From: CAYFLR01 sp964343805
Lineage (GTDB): Bacteria; Bdellovibrionota_B; Oligoflexia; CAYFLR01
Assembly (NCBI GenBank): GCA_964343805.1
Contig: CAYFLR010000001.1
Span: 1 to 64,000 of the forward strand
DNA: 64,000 nt
Direction of reading: 5' to 3'
This document shows positions 45,260 to 54,498 of this stretch, in pieces. The stretch's first letter is position 1; every line of letters begins with the position of its first letter. The position numbers and the translations under genes are program-made. The notes under the pieces were generated by a model. The model saw only the letters and a list, made by a program, of their open reading frames with translations, ran no database searches and was not told where the DNA came from.

Positions 45260-47260
45260 ATGATAAAGATTCTCCTATTCGTTTGTACATTGACCCTGTT
45301 TTTTAGTTCGCTTTTCAATTGCGAAGAGAAAGTAAATAAGCGTTCAGAAGAGATCAGTGATATAAAACCTCAAGGTGCTAAAGCGACTATCAAAGGTAAG
45401 GTCTTTTATAATCCCAAGGCCAGTCCCAAAGTAAGTCCTAAGGTCAGTCCTAAATTGTTATCTTTCGAGGAGACTCATAGATCTCCGGCTGATGGTGCTC
45501 TTATTACTCTTATCGATCATCCCAAAGTGACCGCTAAGAGTAATGATAAAGGAGAGTTTGCCTTAACAGTGCCAGAAACTATTAAAAGAGATGGGGATAC
45601 CAAATTTGGAATATACATCACTCATCGTGTTGATGAAAAAGCATTCGGTCTGCAAAAGCTAGAGATTGCCCAAGAGAAGGGGATGGCGAATGTGGGTGAA
45701 ATTGATCTCAAGTTAACTGGACACATTCATGGATCAGCAGAGCTGTATGAAAAGGATGATCATACCGGTATTGAAATTTATATTCCGGGGACTTCGTTTC
45801 AGGTTAAAACCGACAAAGAGGGGAATTTTCAGCTTGGTGATATGCCGGTGGGAAATTGGCAGCTTAGATTTGAAAAAGATGGATATGTGGTTCATGAAAT
45901 GAATGAGGTGCTTGTGGCTGAAGATGAATATAATCAGCTGGGAGTACTGACCATGGTGCCTAAGGTGGGATCTGTGGGTAATTTTCTTATTAATCAGGGC
46001 ACTGCCTACAGTGGGTCGAAACAGGTCAGACTGGACCTTTTTTACTCAGAAGATACCGTTCGCTATATGATTTCTGAAGAGCCAGACTTTATTGATAAAA
46101 AGTGGGAAACCATTGCAGGGCAGGTGGTTTATAAATTTGTTGAACCGGGATTTAAAACTCTTTACCTGATGTTTGCAGATGATCAGGGGGTTTTTACCAC
46201 CTCCAGTGCAGATATTTATATTGAAGAGAAAAGCACTGATAAATTCCCTCCCATCATTTTTCCTTTTGATAATTGGGTGCGTCTCAAGGTGGGGGATCTG
46301 CTGGATTTAAAAGGTCAATTGATTACCGATGAGGGTAAATTAGAAGATGTGAGCAAAGACTTAAGTTGGAGCCTGGAGGATGATGCCCTGGGTCAATGGG
46401 ATAAAGAGGAGCAGCAGCTCATCGCCTTGAAAACGGGAACCACTTCCTTGACCGTGAGTTATTTAGGAAAGAGTAAAATCCTCCTATTACAAATAACTGA
46501 TAATTCAGAACTTGTTTGCCCTACGGGTTATTCACTGGTTCCTGCAAATGAAGAGGTGGGAGTCTTAAAGGATTTTTGTGTCAGTCAGTTAGAAATGAAA
46601 AAACTCCATAATTTTCCTGTGCCCATAGCCGAACTTGCACCCTGGAATGAGATAACCATCACCGATGCGAAAATAGCTTGTCTTTCACTCGGAGCGGGAT
46701 TTGATCTAATAAGTAATCCCGAATGGATGGCACTGGCCCGAGACATTGAATCGGTAGATGATAATTGGCTTACAGCAGCAGACGGTAGTCCTTGTATGAA
46801 AAGGGGCTCCGTTGAACTCAAATATGAAAAGAATGAAAACTCCAATCTCCTTCCTTGTCAGGAGGTCACTGAAAATTATGCGTATGGAGCAGAGCGAGAT
46901 GAAAAAGCCAAGTTTATTCTTTCGAATGAAGAAATTATTTGGGATCTGGCGGGAAACTTATGGGAGTGGGTGGATTGGAAACCCGGCGGGGCAGTCGATT
47001 TAGGTCCTACTGACTGTAAAGATAAAATGGTCGAACTTAAGAATTTAAAATGTGAAAGCATCAAAGAGAGAGAGTACCTTCCTAGTGGAGATGCCACTGC
47101 CAAAACCTCTGGTATTGGAAAAGTAAGAGGAGGGGAAGGAGGAGTCGCAAGGCGGGGTGGCAATGATCATGCCAATTCGGGCTTGTACACTCTCACCCTC
47201 CAATACGCTCTCGATTTCTATGGCGCAAAGCATGGTTTTCGCTGTGTGTATCGCAACTAG
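45260..47260 (+). CDS. Lipoprotein with regulatory-like domains and C-terminal FGE-sulfatase-like domain
   Basis: A lipobox FNCE (Cys about residue 20) is followed by a short SPKVSPKVSPK repeat and two carboxypeptidase-regulatory-like domains (about 45-235). A middle region includes a Big-type Ig-like segment (GDLLDLKGQLI...SLTVSYLG). The C-terminal 240 residues resemble the formylglycine-generating-enzyme (SUMF1) fold, with WDLAGNLWEWV and a final GFRCVYRN. The known FGE active-site cysteines are not obvious, so a binding role such as in C-type-lectin-fold variants is as likely as catalysis. ATG 45260 (AAAGGA upstream) is preferred over ATG 45239. No sulfatase gene is in the window. Confidence 0.75.
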   Translation: MIKILLFVCTLTLFFSSLFNCEEKVNKRSEEISDIKPQGAKATIKGKVFYNPKASPKVSPKVSPKLLSFEETHRSPADGALITLIDHPKVTAKSNDKGEFALTVPETIKRDGDTKFGIYITHRVDEKAFGLQKLEIAQEKGMANVGEIDLKLTGHIHGSAELYEKDDHTGIEIYIPGTSFQVKTDKEGNFQLGDMPVGNWQLRFEKDGYVVHEMNEVLVAEDEYNQLGVLTMVPKVGSVGNFLINQGTAYSGSKQVRLDLFYSEDTVRYMISEEPDFIDKKWETIAGQVVYKFVEPGFKTLYLMFADDQGVFTTSSADIYIEEKSTDKFPPIIFPFDNWVRLKVGDLLDLKGQLITDEGKLEDVSKDLSWSLEDDALGQWDKEEQQLIALKTGTTSLTVSYLGKSKILLLQITDNSELVCPTGYSLVPANEEVGVLKDFCVSQLEMKKLHNFPVPIAELAPWNEITITDAKIACLSLGAGFDLISNPEWMALARDIESVDDNWLTAADGSPCMKRGSVELKYEKNENSNLLPCQEVTENYAYGAERDEKAKFILSNEEIIWDLAGNLWEWVDWKPGGAVDLGPTDCKDKMVELKNLKCESIKEREYLPSGDATAKTSGIGKVRGGEGGVARRGGNDHANSGLYTLTLQYALDFYGAKHGFRCVYRN

Positions 47261-47368
47261 TGTAAGATTTTGAAATTATATATTTATTTCGCATTACTTT
47301 AGGTTTTCTAGGCTTTAACCGAAGGGAGGACGAGTTCATATTAACTTGAAGCATTAGAGGAGATTGCG

Positions 47369-49093
47369 GTGCGGTGCATTCTAATCATAGTTTTAATTAT
47401 ATTCTTAAATACAAATGGTTACATTCAAGCGAGTGGAAACTTTAGGCTCCCTTCTTGTGCCGGGCTGGTCCAAGGTGTGGAGACTCAGTTGGGACATCGA
47501 CTGAATGGGGTGATGGTTGGAAACACTTTCTCCCCTAAAAAAGGGGTTTTACGGAGATTAATACAACCTATAGCCAATCCCACCGCCCGTTTCATCCAGA
47601 GAAGATGGACTCTAAGTTCTATTCCAAGATACTATCATATAACCCATAAAGATGTAATTCGTGCTATGAGAGCCATTGGAAGAAGGTCTCCTAAGGGAGA
47701 TGCTGTCATGGAGGTTAATGAAGCCACAATTCTTCTTCATAATCAACTAATTGCGAGGTATGAACAGGGTCCAAGAGAAATCATGGGATTGGCGATCGAA
47801 GGAGCCAATGCATTGATCATGCAAAAGGAACTCCAGAAGCTTGAGCGACCAGAAAACCGTCAGCTAATTACCATCGACAATAACCAATTTTTAACCAGAG
47901 AGGTTCAAGTTTATAAGAAGGAATTAGTGGATAATCCCAATATGGAAAATCCTTTTGAAAAGCGTATTATCTCTATTCATGTGGAACCTGGTGAAGTGAA
48001 CAGTCGTCGAATTATGGATTTGACCGGGCAGAAAAAAGAGCAAGAAGCCATTGCTGATAAAATTTTTGGTTCGGGGAGCTCTTCTGTATTTGGAAGCGGG
48101 AAAGGTCTATTTGAGCAAAGAATGATTGAACATGCCATGCATCATGAACTCATTAGAAACCTGATTGGTTCTCATCAATCCTATGTGAGCAGTTATAAAT
48201 CGATCCATGGAAGCCGTCCTCAAGATATTCTTCCTGCTGAAATGACTCTCATAGAAAAATCTCAGGCGCTTTTAGAAAGAGCTGATTTAGCTCCCCATCC
48301 TTTTTTAAGAGAAAAACTAACCGAATATATTGCCCCTATTGCAGAGGTAAAAAACTTTGCAGGTGACACCTATCGAAGTGCAGTGGATTTTTCAAAATCA
48401 GTGAGTGATATTCAATCGGTGGCCGGTATGGTGAAAGCTGGGGGAATTGCTCTTCTTGGTGTATCCTTGGCGATATGGCACTTCTTTAAAAATGGGGATG
48501 AAAAGTGTGATAAGGCAGGTTGGGCCACCGATAATGTCAAATGTTATAAGAATTTGTTGGATAATGATTTTCCCGGTTCATTGGCAGCTTATTTGGAAAC
48601 AGGCTCTTCTCCTCTTTTGAAAGATAAGACTGACCACAATAATGTTTTGCGAAGTAAAATTAAAAAAACTTTGGACAAAGAGGAGGCGAGTAAAACCGTC
48701 TCAGAAGTGTATCTTGCCTTTAGTAAGTGGATGAGGGATTATTTAGAACTCCATCAGCAATCTCAGCTGGTAACCAATCAGCCAAAAATACGAGATGATC
48801 CGGTAAAGGTGGCAGTATTAAAGAGATTTATATATAAACAAAGGGAAGATCCTGATCTTTATAAAATGATCATCACTTTTCTAGAAAGTATTGGCGAAAG
48901 TGGGAGTGAAGATATGCTCTATCAGATTATTGCCAAAGACCCTGTCACCGGTTTTTATCTCCAAAGTTTTCACCAAAAGTGGCCAGCCATTCAACATCAA
49001 TTAGAGACCGGCTTGAGTGCACGAGCCATCCTGGATCGGCTGATCTATGAACAACATGAAGAGGCTTTGAAAGCTAAAGGTAAAAAGAAGTAA
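47369..49093 (+). CDS. Secreted protein of unknown function
   Basis: No family is recognised. A hydrophobic N-terminus (ILIIVLIIFLN, then ASG) suggests a cleaved signal peptide. A further hydrophobic stretch lies near residues 357-375 (GGIALLGVSLAIWHFF). Basic residues are plentiful in the first third (RRLIQP, RFIQRRW) and the last 200 residues are helical and charged. The start is GTG at 47369, with GAGGAG upstream. The stop is 1 bp from the convergent glycoside-hydrolase gene stop, so transcripts end almost tail to tail. It might be an effector of the lipoprotein island, but only position supports that. Confidence 0.7.
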   Translation: MRCILIIVLIIFLNTNGYIQASGNFRLPSCAGLVQGVETQLGHRLNGVMVGNTFSPKKGVLRRLIQPIANPTARFIQRRWTLSSIPRYYHITHKDVIRAMRAIGRRSPKGDAVMEVNEATILLHNQLIARYEQGPREIMGLAIEGANALIMQKELQKLERPENRQLITIDNNQFLTREVQVYKKELVDNPNMENPFEKRIISIHVEPGEVNSRRIMDLTGQKKEQEAIADKIFGSGSSSVFGSGKGLFEQRMIEHAMHHELIRNLIGSHQSYVSSYKSIHGSRPQDILPAEMTLIEKSQALLERADLAPHPFLREKLTEYIAPIAEVKNFAGDTYRSAVDFSKSVSDIQSVAGMVKAGGIALLGVSLAIWHFFKNGDEKCDKAGWATDNVKCYKNLLDNDFPGSLAAYLETGSSPLLKDKTDHNNVLRSKIKKTLDKEEASKTVSEVYLAFSKWMRDYLELHQQSQLVTNQPKIRDDPVKVAVLKRFIYKQREDPDLYKMIITFLESIGESGSEDMLYQIIAKDPVTGFYLQSFHQKWPAIQHQLETGLSARAILDRLIYEQHEEALKAKGKKK

Positions 49094-49094
49094 A

Positions 49095-51325
49095 TTACTT
49101 TTTAACCACTTCTACTTTCTTTACTTTGATGACAGAAGGGCTATTTTTACCACAAACAAACCACAGTTTAAAACTTGGTCCGAGAGCAAAGTCGAAAACT
49201 CCATCGTCCACACTATAGATAATTTCCTCCGTTCCCTCTCCTTTTTTTATCTCTTTGGGAGTCGTGGCATTAAAAGTTCCCGACTCCTCATCGAAGCGGT
49301 GTTTGCGATAAACTAGCTTAACGGTAAAATCTGTATCAGGATCTTTATCCAGGGTCACCTTTATATCGATGGCGGGAGCGGCTGTTAAGTCAGGGGTATA
49401 GGGGGTGATAAAATCAGTATCCATAAATAGACTGAGTTTGGGCTGTACATATACATTGGCTTTTGGATGTTCTTCGAAAACCTTCTCGCCTACTAATTCA
49501 TCCATAAGAGTGTGATATCCTTCTTCTAGGAGGCATTTTACCTCTAAAGCTTGCTTGTCTTTACTTTTTTCAAAAACAAGGCCATCCCAATTTTTATTCT
49601 TATAATTCATCTCGATTTGGCGCAGTCCTGATTCAAGGGCTGATTTTTTTTTGGTTTCCCAATCTATCCAGATAGATGTTTCATCTTTGACTGAATCATG
49701 CCAAGTCGGGAAGTCTCCTTTTGGTTGATATTTGTCGCCCATCGAATCTAGATGTTTTTTAGTTAAGCCAGTTATGAGGCTAGGATAATCGTAAACAAAG
49801 ATCTCTTTATTTCCTTTAATGTCTTTTACCTGATCTTCTTTCTTAAAACACTCTTGCATTTTTAAGCTCACATCACCTATTTCAAAGTTGACTTTTTTTC
49901 CAACTCCTACACGGGCTTTATCTCGCCAGATCCAGACTTTATAAGGCCCTTTTTTTATTTTAGAAATGTTTTTCTCTTGAAAAACGAAGGCGTAAATAAA
50001 CTTTTGTTCATCCCATTTAATATAGCCTCGATAATAATGTTTGACAAAATTGGCTGCCAAGAGTTGAGCGGCATAATATGACTTTTTTAGTACTTGCTCT
50101 TCTGACTTGGGATGTTTGGTAACTAAGCCAGTGTGGGCTCCTTGGTCCGGATCTTCACCCTCTTTAAATTTTTCTTCATCGCTAAATTTCCACCATGAGG
50201 CACGACTAATACCTGCGAGCCACATAGAGATGAAAGTTTTAATTAAAGAACCCGCTTGGAATTTTTCACTGTTATCATAGCTGAGTCCTCGATAACCTTT
50301 GGTGGCGTAAGTGGCAAATTCCGAAAGATAGATAGGTTTTTGAAAGGTCTCCACCATAGATTTAAAAGCCGAATAAATCACCTCGGTATCCGCTGATTGA
50401 ACAATTCGGTACACATGAAAATTGAATCCATCCACCTTATCTTTCAAATTGGGATGAGCCTTATTATAAAAAATATTTCTAAAAAACATGGTATCCGGTC
50501 CGGCAATAGCGGGACCCCATAAAAAGGTTTCACCTCTGGCTGGGAAGGCCGCAGCCGTCTTACGAGTGATATTTTTGGTCATCTCTAATCGGGTTTTTAA
50601 ATCCATAGGATTGGTATGGAGAAAGCCTTCGAGGTTGGGCTCATTCCNNNNNNNNNNTCATAGTGATGGGTTCTTTTTTTCACATGCTCTACGGTGTTTT
50701 CTACAAAGGTCTTGAAGGTCTCTTCGTTGTCTTTAGGAAAGGATTTATTCCCTTCGACCCATTTATTGTCATTGGTATTTTCGTCCTTTCGATATAAAAC
50801 ATTTCCATAGGCTAAGATAAAGTCATGACCTAAACCTTTCTCTTTCCCTGTTCCCGTTATGGATTCAACTACTAAATCGAGGAAATTATAATCAAACCCT
50901 TTATCATCAGGCTCTATAAATTTCCATGGAACCGAGGAACGCAAAAATTTGAAGCCGGCATTTTTAATTAACTGGGCCTGAGCCACCATTCGACTCTTTT
51001 CCCAGGTTTTAGGAAACTTTTCACAAATTCCAAAGTACTTGTTGGCCACCTGTTTATTAATTGGAGACCAATCTTTCCGATCAAAAATATCTCTCTTCTC
51101 TTTGGTAAAGCTCTCTTCACGTTCCTCAGTTGTCTCTAATATGGTGTATTCATCATCAAAATCTACTTCGTTACTATTAGTAGATCCATCTACTTTCTCG
51201 TCTTCGTTCTCATTACTTCCACCTCCACTAGAGGGCTCAGAGGCCACTTCATTGTCTGAATTCTCGCAACGAAAAAGGAATACTAATAACGAAAAAGTGA
51301 GCAAGAGAGAGATGATTCTCAGCAT
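49095..51325 (-). CDS. Glycoside hydrolase-like lipoprotein (clan GH-A barrel), split by a gap
   Basis: A lipobox LFRC is followed by an acidic, Ser/Asn-rich tether (about residues 20-60). The N-terminal part fits a TIM barrel (WSPINKQVANKYFGIC, FLRSSVPWKFIEP). After the gap the frame restarts inside the acid/base motif as NEPNLEGF, and the likely nucleophile is Glu in IYLSEFAT. These features belong to clan GH-A families such as GH5, GH39 or related. The C-terminal 250 residues are unrecognised and may be binding domains. The N-gap length must be 2 modulo 3. If it is 5 nt, the joined sequence would be HHYEVWNEPN, the normal motif. The substrate glycan is unknown. Confidence 0.75.
50648..50657. 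other. Assembly gap (10 N) in the glycoside hydrolase-like gene
   Basis: The gap falls immediately before the acid/base NEP motif. The flanking partial codons require a length of 2 modulo 3 to restore the frame, so the 10 N are a placeholder. Confidence 0.95.
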
Positions 51326-51415
51326 GTGAAATCCCCTTTTTTAATACTGTGATTGATTTTTGCTTAATTTACTCTTTGATCCTAGCTAAGACAAGAAATT
51401 TTTCATTTAGGGTTT

Positions 51416-52624
51416 TCACTTTTTAATAGAATAGAGTGACCAATAATCAAACCTAAGTAATAATTGCTGATAATCCCAGAGGTCGGTCGCTACGGTTTTT
51501 AGCTTTTCAATCTTTTTATAAGCTTGCAGGAGCTGCCTAGCTTTTTCTTTTTTATGATGGACTGAAACTTGAAGAGGGATGACATTTTCTTCACTAGGTA
51601 AAGAGATTAAATCTATTTCAACTAGGAGTTGTTCGACCCGACTTTCAACCCAGTTTAACTTAGCCATGTGAACTTGATTGGCTATAAAGTAAAAACGGGT
51701 ATTTGCTAATTCTCTCAAACTTACCTTTGTTTCATTCTGCTTTTCGTTGAGTTGCTTTCTAACTAATTTTAATTGATGTTTATTCATTTGCGATAAAGTG
51801 GTTGAGTTAAAAAGCAACTTCAAAATTTGGGCTCTCAGTTTCATCTCTTTGACCGGTGAAATGGGAAGAGAGTATTTTAATTCTGTATTAATGGAATGAA
51901 TCTTTCCTGGGATAGTGTTGACTTTTAAAAGATCCGTGCTGTTTATTCGGCCAAAGTCATCGAGATTGCCCATCTCCTGATAAATAAGGGCGAAAGGAAG
52001 GTCCTCTATTATTATGCCAACACCAATAATAAACAGATTAATTTTGGATAACAGAGATGGGGCATGCTCTTTTAAGAAGTAACCTAAATTAACTGCTTTA
52101 TAACCTCCAAGGCAATAGGCAGTAAAATTCAGCTCTTTTATTATTCTCTCATCCAATTCCATAAGTAAATTCTTAATTGGTTCCAGAGCGGGGTCTTGAT
52201 AAAAATCTCCCTGCCCATTTTGAAAACGACCGGCAAAAAATTCTAGAGGTCCTTTGGTAAAGGTTCCCATCATGCCATATCCTAAATGAAGTGCTAGCAC
52301 CGGTGAGTTATTTTTTAATGCCACCAGTTTGCCCAAATTAAGCGATTCTGAAAGGGTATTGGTTAAGCCTGAGAAAGTGATGTGTTGGACTTTACCAGCT
52401 TTTAGATATTCCCTTGCTTCATGACTAAAAAGGGGTGGTGTTTCGTCATTAAAAATGATGGCAAAGTTCCCCGCTTCTTCACTTATGTGGTTATTATCCA
52501 ATGCTTCTCTAATCACAGTTTTTTCCAAAGGGGTCAGTAACTCGCTGTTGGTAAAACTGGTAGCCTGCAAGCTGGGAAGGATGACTCCTAGAATTGCGAT
52601 CAATATTAATAATTTTTGTTTCAT
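51416..52624 (-). CDS. Secreted protein with alpha/beta-hydrolase-like features
   Basis: An N-terminal signal peptide (LLILIAILGVILPSLQATS) targets it outside the cytosol. The segment FTAYCLGGYKAVNLG (about residues 168-182) resembles a nucleophile elbow of the G.C.GG type used by PHA synthases and related alpha/beta hydrolases, and PVLALHLGYGMMGTF upstream could be the oxyanion-loop strand. No clear catalytic Asp/His can be assigned, so the family call is weak. The C-terminal 150 residues are charged and helical (KEKARQLLQAYKKIEKL). The gene diverges from the 52742 gene. Confidence 0.6.
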   Translation of the reverse strand: MKQKLLILIAILGVILPSLQATSFTNSELLTPLEKTVIREALDNNHISEEAGNFAIIFNDETPPLFSHEAREYLKAGKVQHITFSGLTNTLSESLNLGKLVALKNNSPVLALHLGYGMMGTFTKGPLEFFAGRFQNGQGDFYQDPALEPIKNLLMELDERIIKELNFTAYCLGGYKAVNLGYFLKEHAPSLLSKINLFIIGVGIIIEDLPFALIYQEMGNLDDFGRINSTDLLKVNTIPGKIHSINTELKYSLPISPVKEMKLRAQILKLLFNSTTLSQMNKHQLKLVRKQLNEKQNETKVSLRELANTRFYFIANQVHMAKLNWVESRVEQLLVEIDLISLPSEENVIPLQVSVHHKKEKARQLLQAYKKIEKLKTVATDLWDYQQLLLRFDYWSLYSIKK

Positions 52625-52679
52625 TTATTCCTCTATCTCATTTTTCTGATTGAGGGGTGGACTTCCTCTTCCCTCTGTG

Positions 52680-52713
52680 TTATACGCTTGTATAATAAAA
52701 TTGTACGAACGTA
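52680..52713. promoter_or_regulatory. Two close palindromes in the divergent promoter region
   Basis: TTATAC-GCTT-GTATAA (52680-52695) is followed eight bases later by TACGAACGTA (52704-52713). The first contains a perfect TATAAT (52691-52696). Such paired short palindromes often bind a dimeric regulator; no regulator gene is evident nearby. Confidence 0.35.
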
Positions 52714-52741
52714 TAGTAAAAACTATTAAGGAGAATAAAAA

Positions 52742-53641
52742 ATGATTCAAATAGCTAGAAAAACAAAGAAATATTTTTTCATCCTTTTTCTCTTCTCATT
52801 AGAAGTGAATATAGGGGCCACCGAAGTGGATAGCTTTACCTACCGCCATCTTGAATACACCGATTCTCTCGAGGTGATTGATGATATGGTTAATGAGCGT
52901 ATCCGGCGGTCTATTGCCATCGCTAATGTGCATGCCTGTGATTATGCTCGCCTGGAAAAAGAGTTAAAAAAGGAGTTGGTTCTTTTTGGATGGTCTCCCA
53001 TGGAAATTGCCATCAACAGTAACGAAGTTATTAGTAAGAAAATGGATCTATTTAATCATATTTATAAATACTTTCTGATATATAGTCCCTTTAGTAGCAC
53101 CATATGGCACCCAATGGTTCATTCTCCTTTATTAAAGATAAATGATGTTATGATGGGTGTGGATAAATTCAGCCACTTTTTTAATGAGGGCTATAATTAC
53201 TTCAAGATAGTTCATAAACAGGGAAAAAGCCTCGATGATGCTTTACGTTTTGGTAGGGGGCGTGAGAAGGGGCTCTGGGGGCAAAAAACCACTGGCATAT
53301 ATTCGTATGCGGATCTAGTTGCTAACTATCAAGGTTATCTCTTTTGGAAGGAGATCTTTCCCTTTTCAGCTGAGGATCCTTATGTTCAATGCGATGAAAA
53401 CGGATCTCTATTTTTAGCTAGGTCCTTTACTTTTACAGATTATCTGGATGATGCCTTTGATGAAGCCATAAATTGTAATACCTATAGGTTCAAGGGGCAA
53501 GAGTATGCAGTTAAAAAAGCTCTTGAAGAGCTGAGCCAAAAAAGAGAAGAATCCCTTCGTTGTCCTTTGTCTATAGAGCGTTGTACTGCAATGCAAGATA
53601 AATATCCTGGTTTAGATATTATAAATCCTGTCTGCAGGTAA
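52742..53641 (+). CDS. Secreted protein of unknown function
   Basis: No family is recognised with confidence. The 299-residue protein begins with a signal-like stretch (FFILFLFSLEVNIGA) and has several Cys. A conserved-looking centre (MMGVDKFSHFFNEGYNYF, then GLWGQKTTGIYSYADLVANY) has the appearance of a compact helical domain with an Asp/His/Glu cluster that could bind metal; it faintly recalls DUF2279-type proteins. AAGGAG precedes ATG. The terminator candidate at 53646-53691 follows. It diverges from the 51416 gene. Confidence 0.7.
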   Translation: MIQIARKTKKYFFILFLFSLEVNIGATEVDSFTYRHLEYTDSLEVIDDMVNERIRRSIAIANVHACDYARLEKELKKELVLFGWSPMEIAINSNEVISKKMDLFNHIYKYFLIYSPFSSTIWHPMVHSPLLKINDVMMGVDKFSHFFNEGYNYFKIVHKQGKSLDDALRFGRGREKGLWGQKTTGIYSYADLVANYQGYLFWKEIFPFSAEDPYVQCDENGSLFLARSFTFTDYLDDAFDEAINCNTYRFKGQEYAVKKALEELSQKREESLRCPLSIERCTAMQDKYPGLDIINPVCR

Positions 53642-53645
53642 GCCC

Positions 53646-53691
53646 AAAGGGGAATCTTGCCCCATCAAAGAGGGGTTAAGGTGCCCCTTTT
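53646..53691 (+). terminator. Candidate intrinsic terminator after the 52742 gene
   Basis: AAAGGGG (53646-53652) pairs with CCCCTTT (53684-53690); a second possible stem joins CCCC (53660-53663) with GGGG (53672-53675). A T run ends the element. The 196-bp interval to 53837 contains an unproven TATAAT at 53715-53720 and a small symmetrical hairpin centred on 53759. Confidence 0.45.
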
Positions 53692-53837
53692 CAGTTCTAA
53701 TCGATTTTTTTTCGTATAATTACAATGGTTTATGGTCTGGCATGGGTCTTGCTATTTGATTATGTGCAAGGGACAAGGTCCACCATCTTCCTTCCCTGAC
53801 AATTGAAAAAAATTAAATTTTAGAAAGGGGAAAAACC

Positions 53838-54032
53838 ATGTACACAAATATAGATCCAATGGCTTATAGCCAAAACATAGAACAGATCAACCAAATCAAC
53901 TATAACCTTTATAAAGTGGAGTTGGCGAGATTGAAAGCAATGCATAAAAATAACTGGTCCGAAAACAGTAAGATGGTGAAAGTTGTTCGGTCCTTTTTCC
54001 AAATGTGGAACAATCAGCCAAAACACGTTTAA
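53838..54032 (+). CDS. Small protein of 64 residues
   Basis: No family is recognised. GAAAGGGG lies 6-8 nt before ATG, and a strong intrinsic terminator follows 10 bp after the stop, so this is very probably a real monocistronic gene. The product is Asn/Gln/Tyr-rich at the N-terminus (YSQNIEQINQINYNLY) and basic and amphipathic at the C-terminus (KMVKVVRSFFQMW), with no signal peptide. It could be a small regulator or a structural peptide. Confidence 0.7.
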   Translation: MYTNIDPMAYSQNIEQINQINYNLYKVELARLKAMHKNNWSENSKMVKVVRSFFQMWNNQPKHV

Positions 54033-54041
54033 TTGATAAGA

Positions 54042-54093
54042 GTCCCGATTTGGCAAAGGGAATTGATCCCATGTCTTATCGGGACATTTTTTT
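54042..54093 (+). terminator. Intrinsic terminator of the 64-residue gene
   Basis: GTCCCGAT (54042-54049) pairs perfectly with ATCGGGAC (54078-54085), and a run of seven T follows (54087-54093). Confidence 0.85.
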
Positions 54094-54153
54094 ATCCCAC
54101 TCTAACCCTATCTTAATAAAATAATATATTTGAAATTTACTAGATGTGAGTGC

Positions 54154-54438
54154 CTAAGCACTCGTAGATGATGCATTAGAGCTGCTAGTAGAAGTCGCTT
54201 TGGAAGGCACCGAGGTGTTGTTAGAACTTGATTTCTTAGTGGATTTGTTCGCCGAAGAGGTTCCATATCCGTCCGCATACCAACCGGATCCTTTTAGGGA
54301 AAATGAGGTATTGGAAATCAGCTTCTTAATATCTTCGCTGGCACAAAGTTTACATTTCTTCAGTGGTGCATCCGAGATTTTTTGCATCACCTCAAAGATT
54401 TCATCACAGGTTTTACATTCGTATTCGTAAATGGGCAT
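54154..54438 (-). CDS. FmdB-family zinc ribbon protein
   Basis: The start MPIYEYEC and two CxxC pairs (CKTC and CKLC) are the zinc ribbon of the FmdB regulatory-protein family. After about residue 55 the chain becomes a low-complexity Ser/Thr/Asn tail ending in repeated SSSNASS-like residues. The family is small and its function poorly understood. ATG 54438 matches the family start; an extension to 54456 lacks a good start codon. It lies downstream of the apbE gene on the same strand, 61 bp away, with no evident operon link. Confidence 0.9.
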   Translation of the reverse strand: MPIYEYECKTCDEIFEVMQKISDAPLKKCKLCASEDIKKLISNTSFSLKGSGWYADGYGTSSANKSTKKSSSNNTSVPSKATSTSSSNASSTSA

Positions 54439-54498
54439 TTTCTCTTTTTTCCTCAATAAAGATTAACGTACCAAAGGAAAATTATTCTTTTAATAAAC

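Noticed and set aside
45421..45455. Short tandem DNA repeat (SPKVSPK) as a regulatory or phase-variation tract
   Set aside because: It is a small in-frame coding repeat in a linker, with imperfect units, and no frame-shifting unit length.
45260..47260. A diversity-generating retroelement based on the FGE-like lipoprotein
   Set aside because: No reverse transcriptase, template repeat or accessory gene is visible in the window.
53732..53786. A small RNA or structured leader centred on 53759
   Set aside because: The two 5-bp arm pairs are symmetrical but too short to support a specific call.
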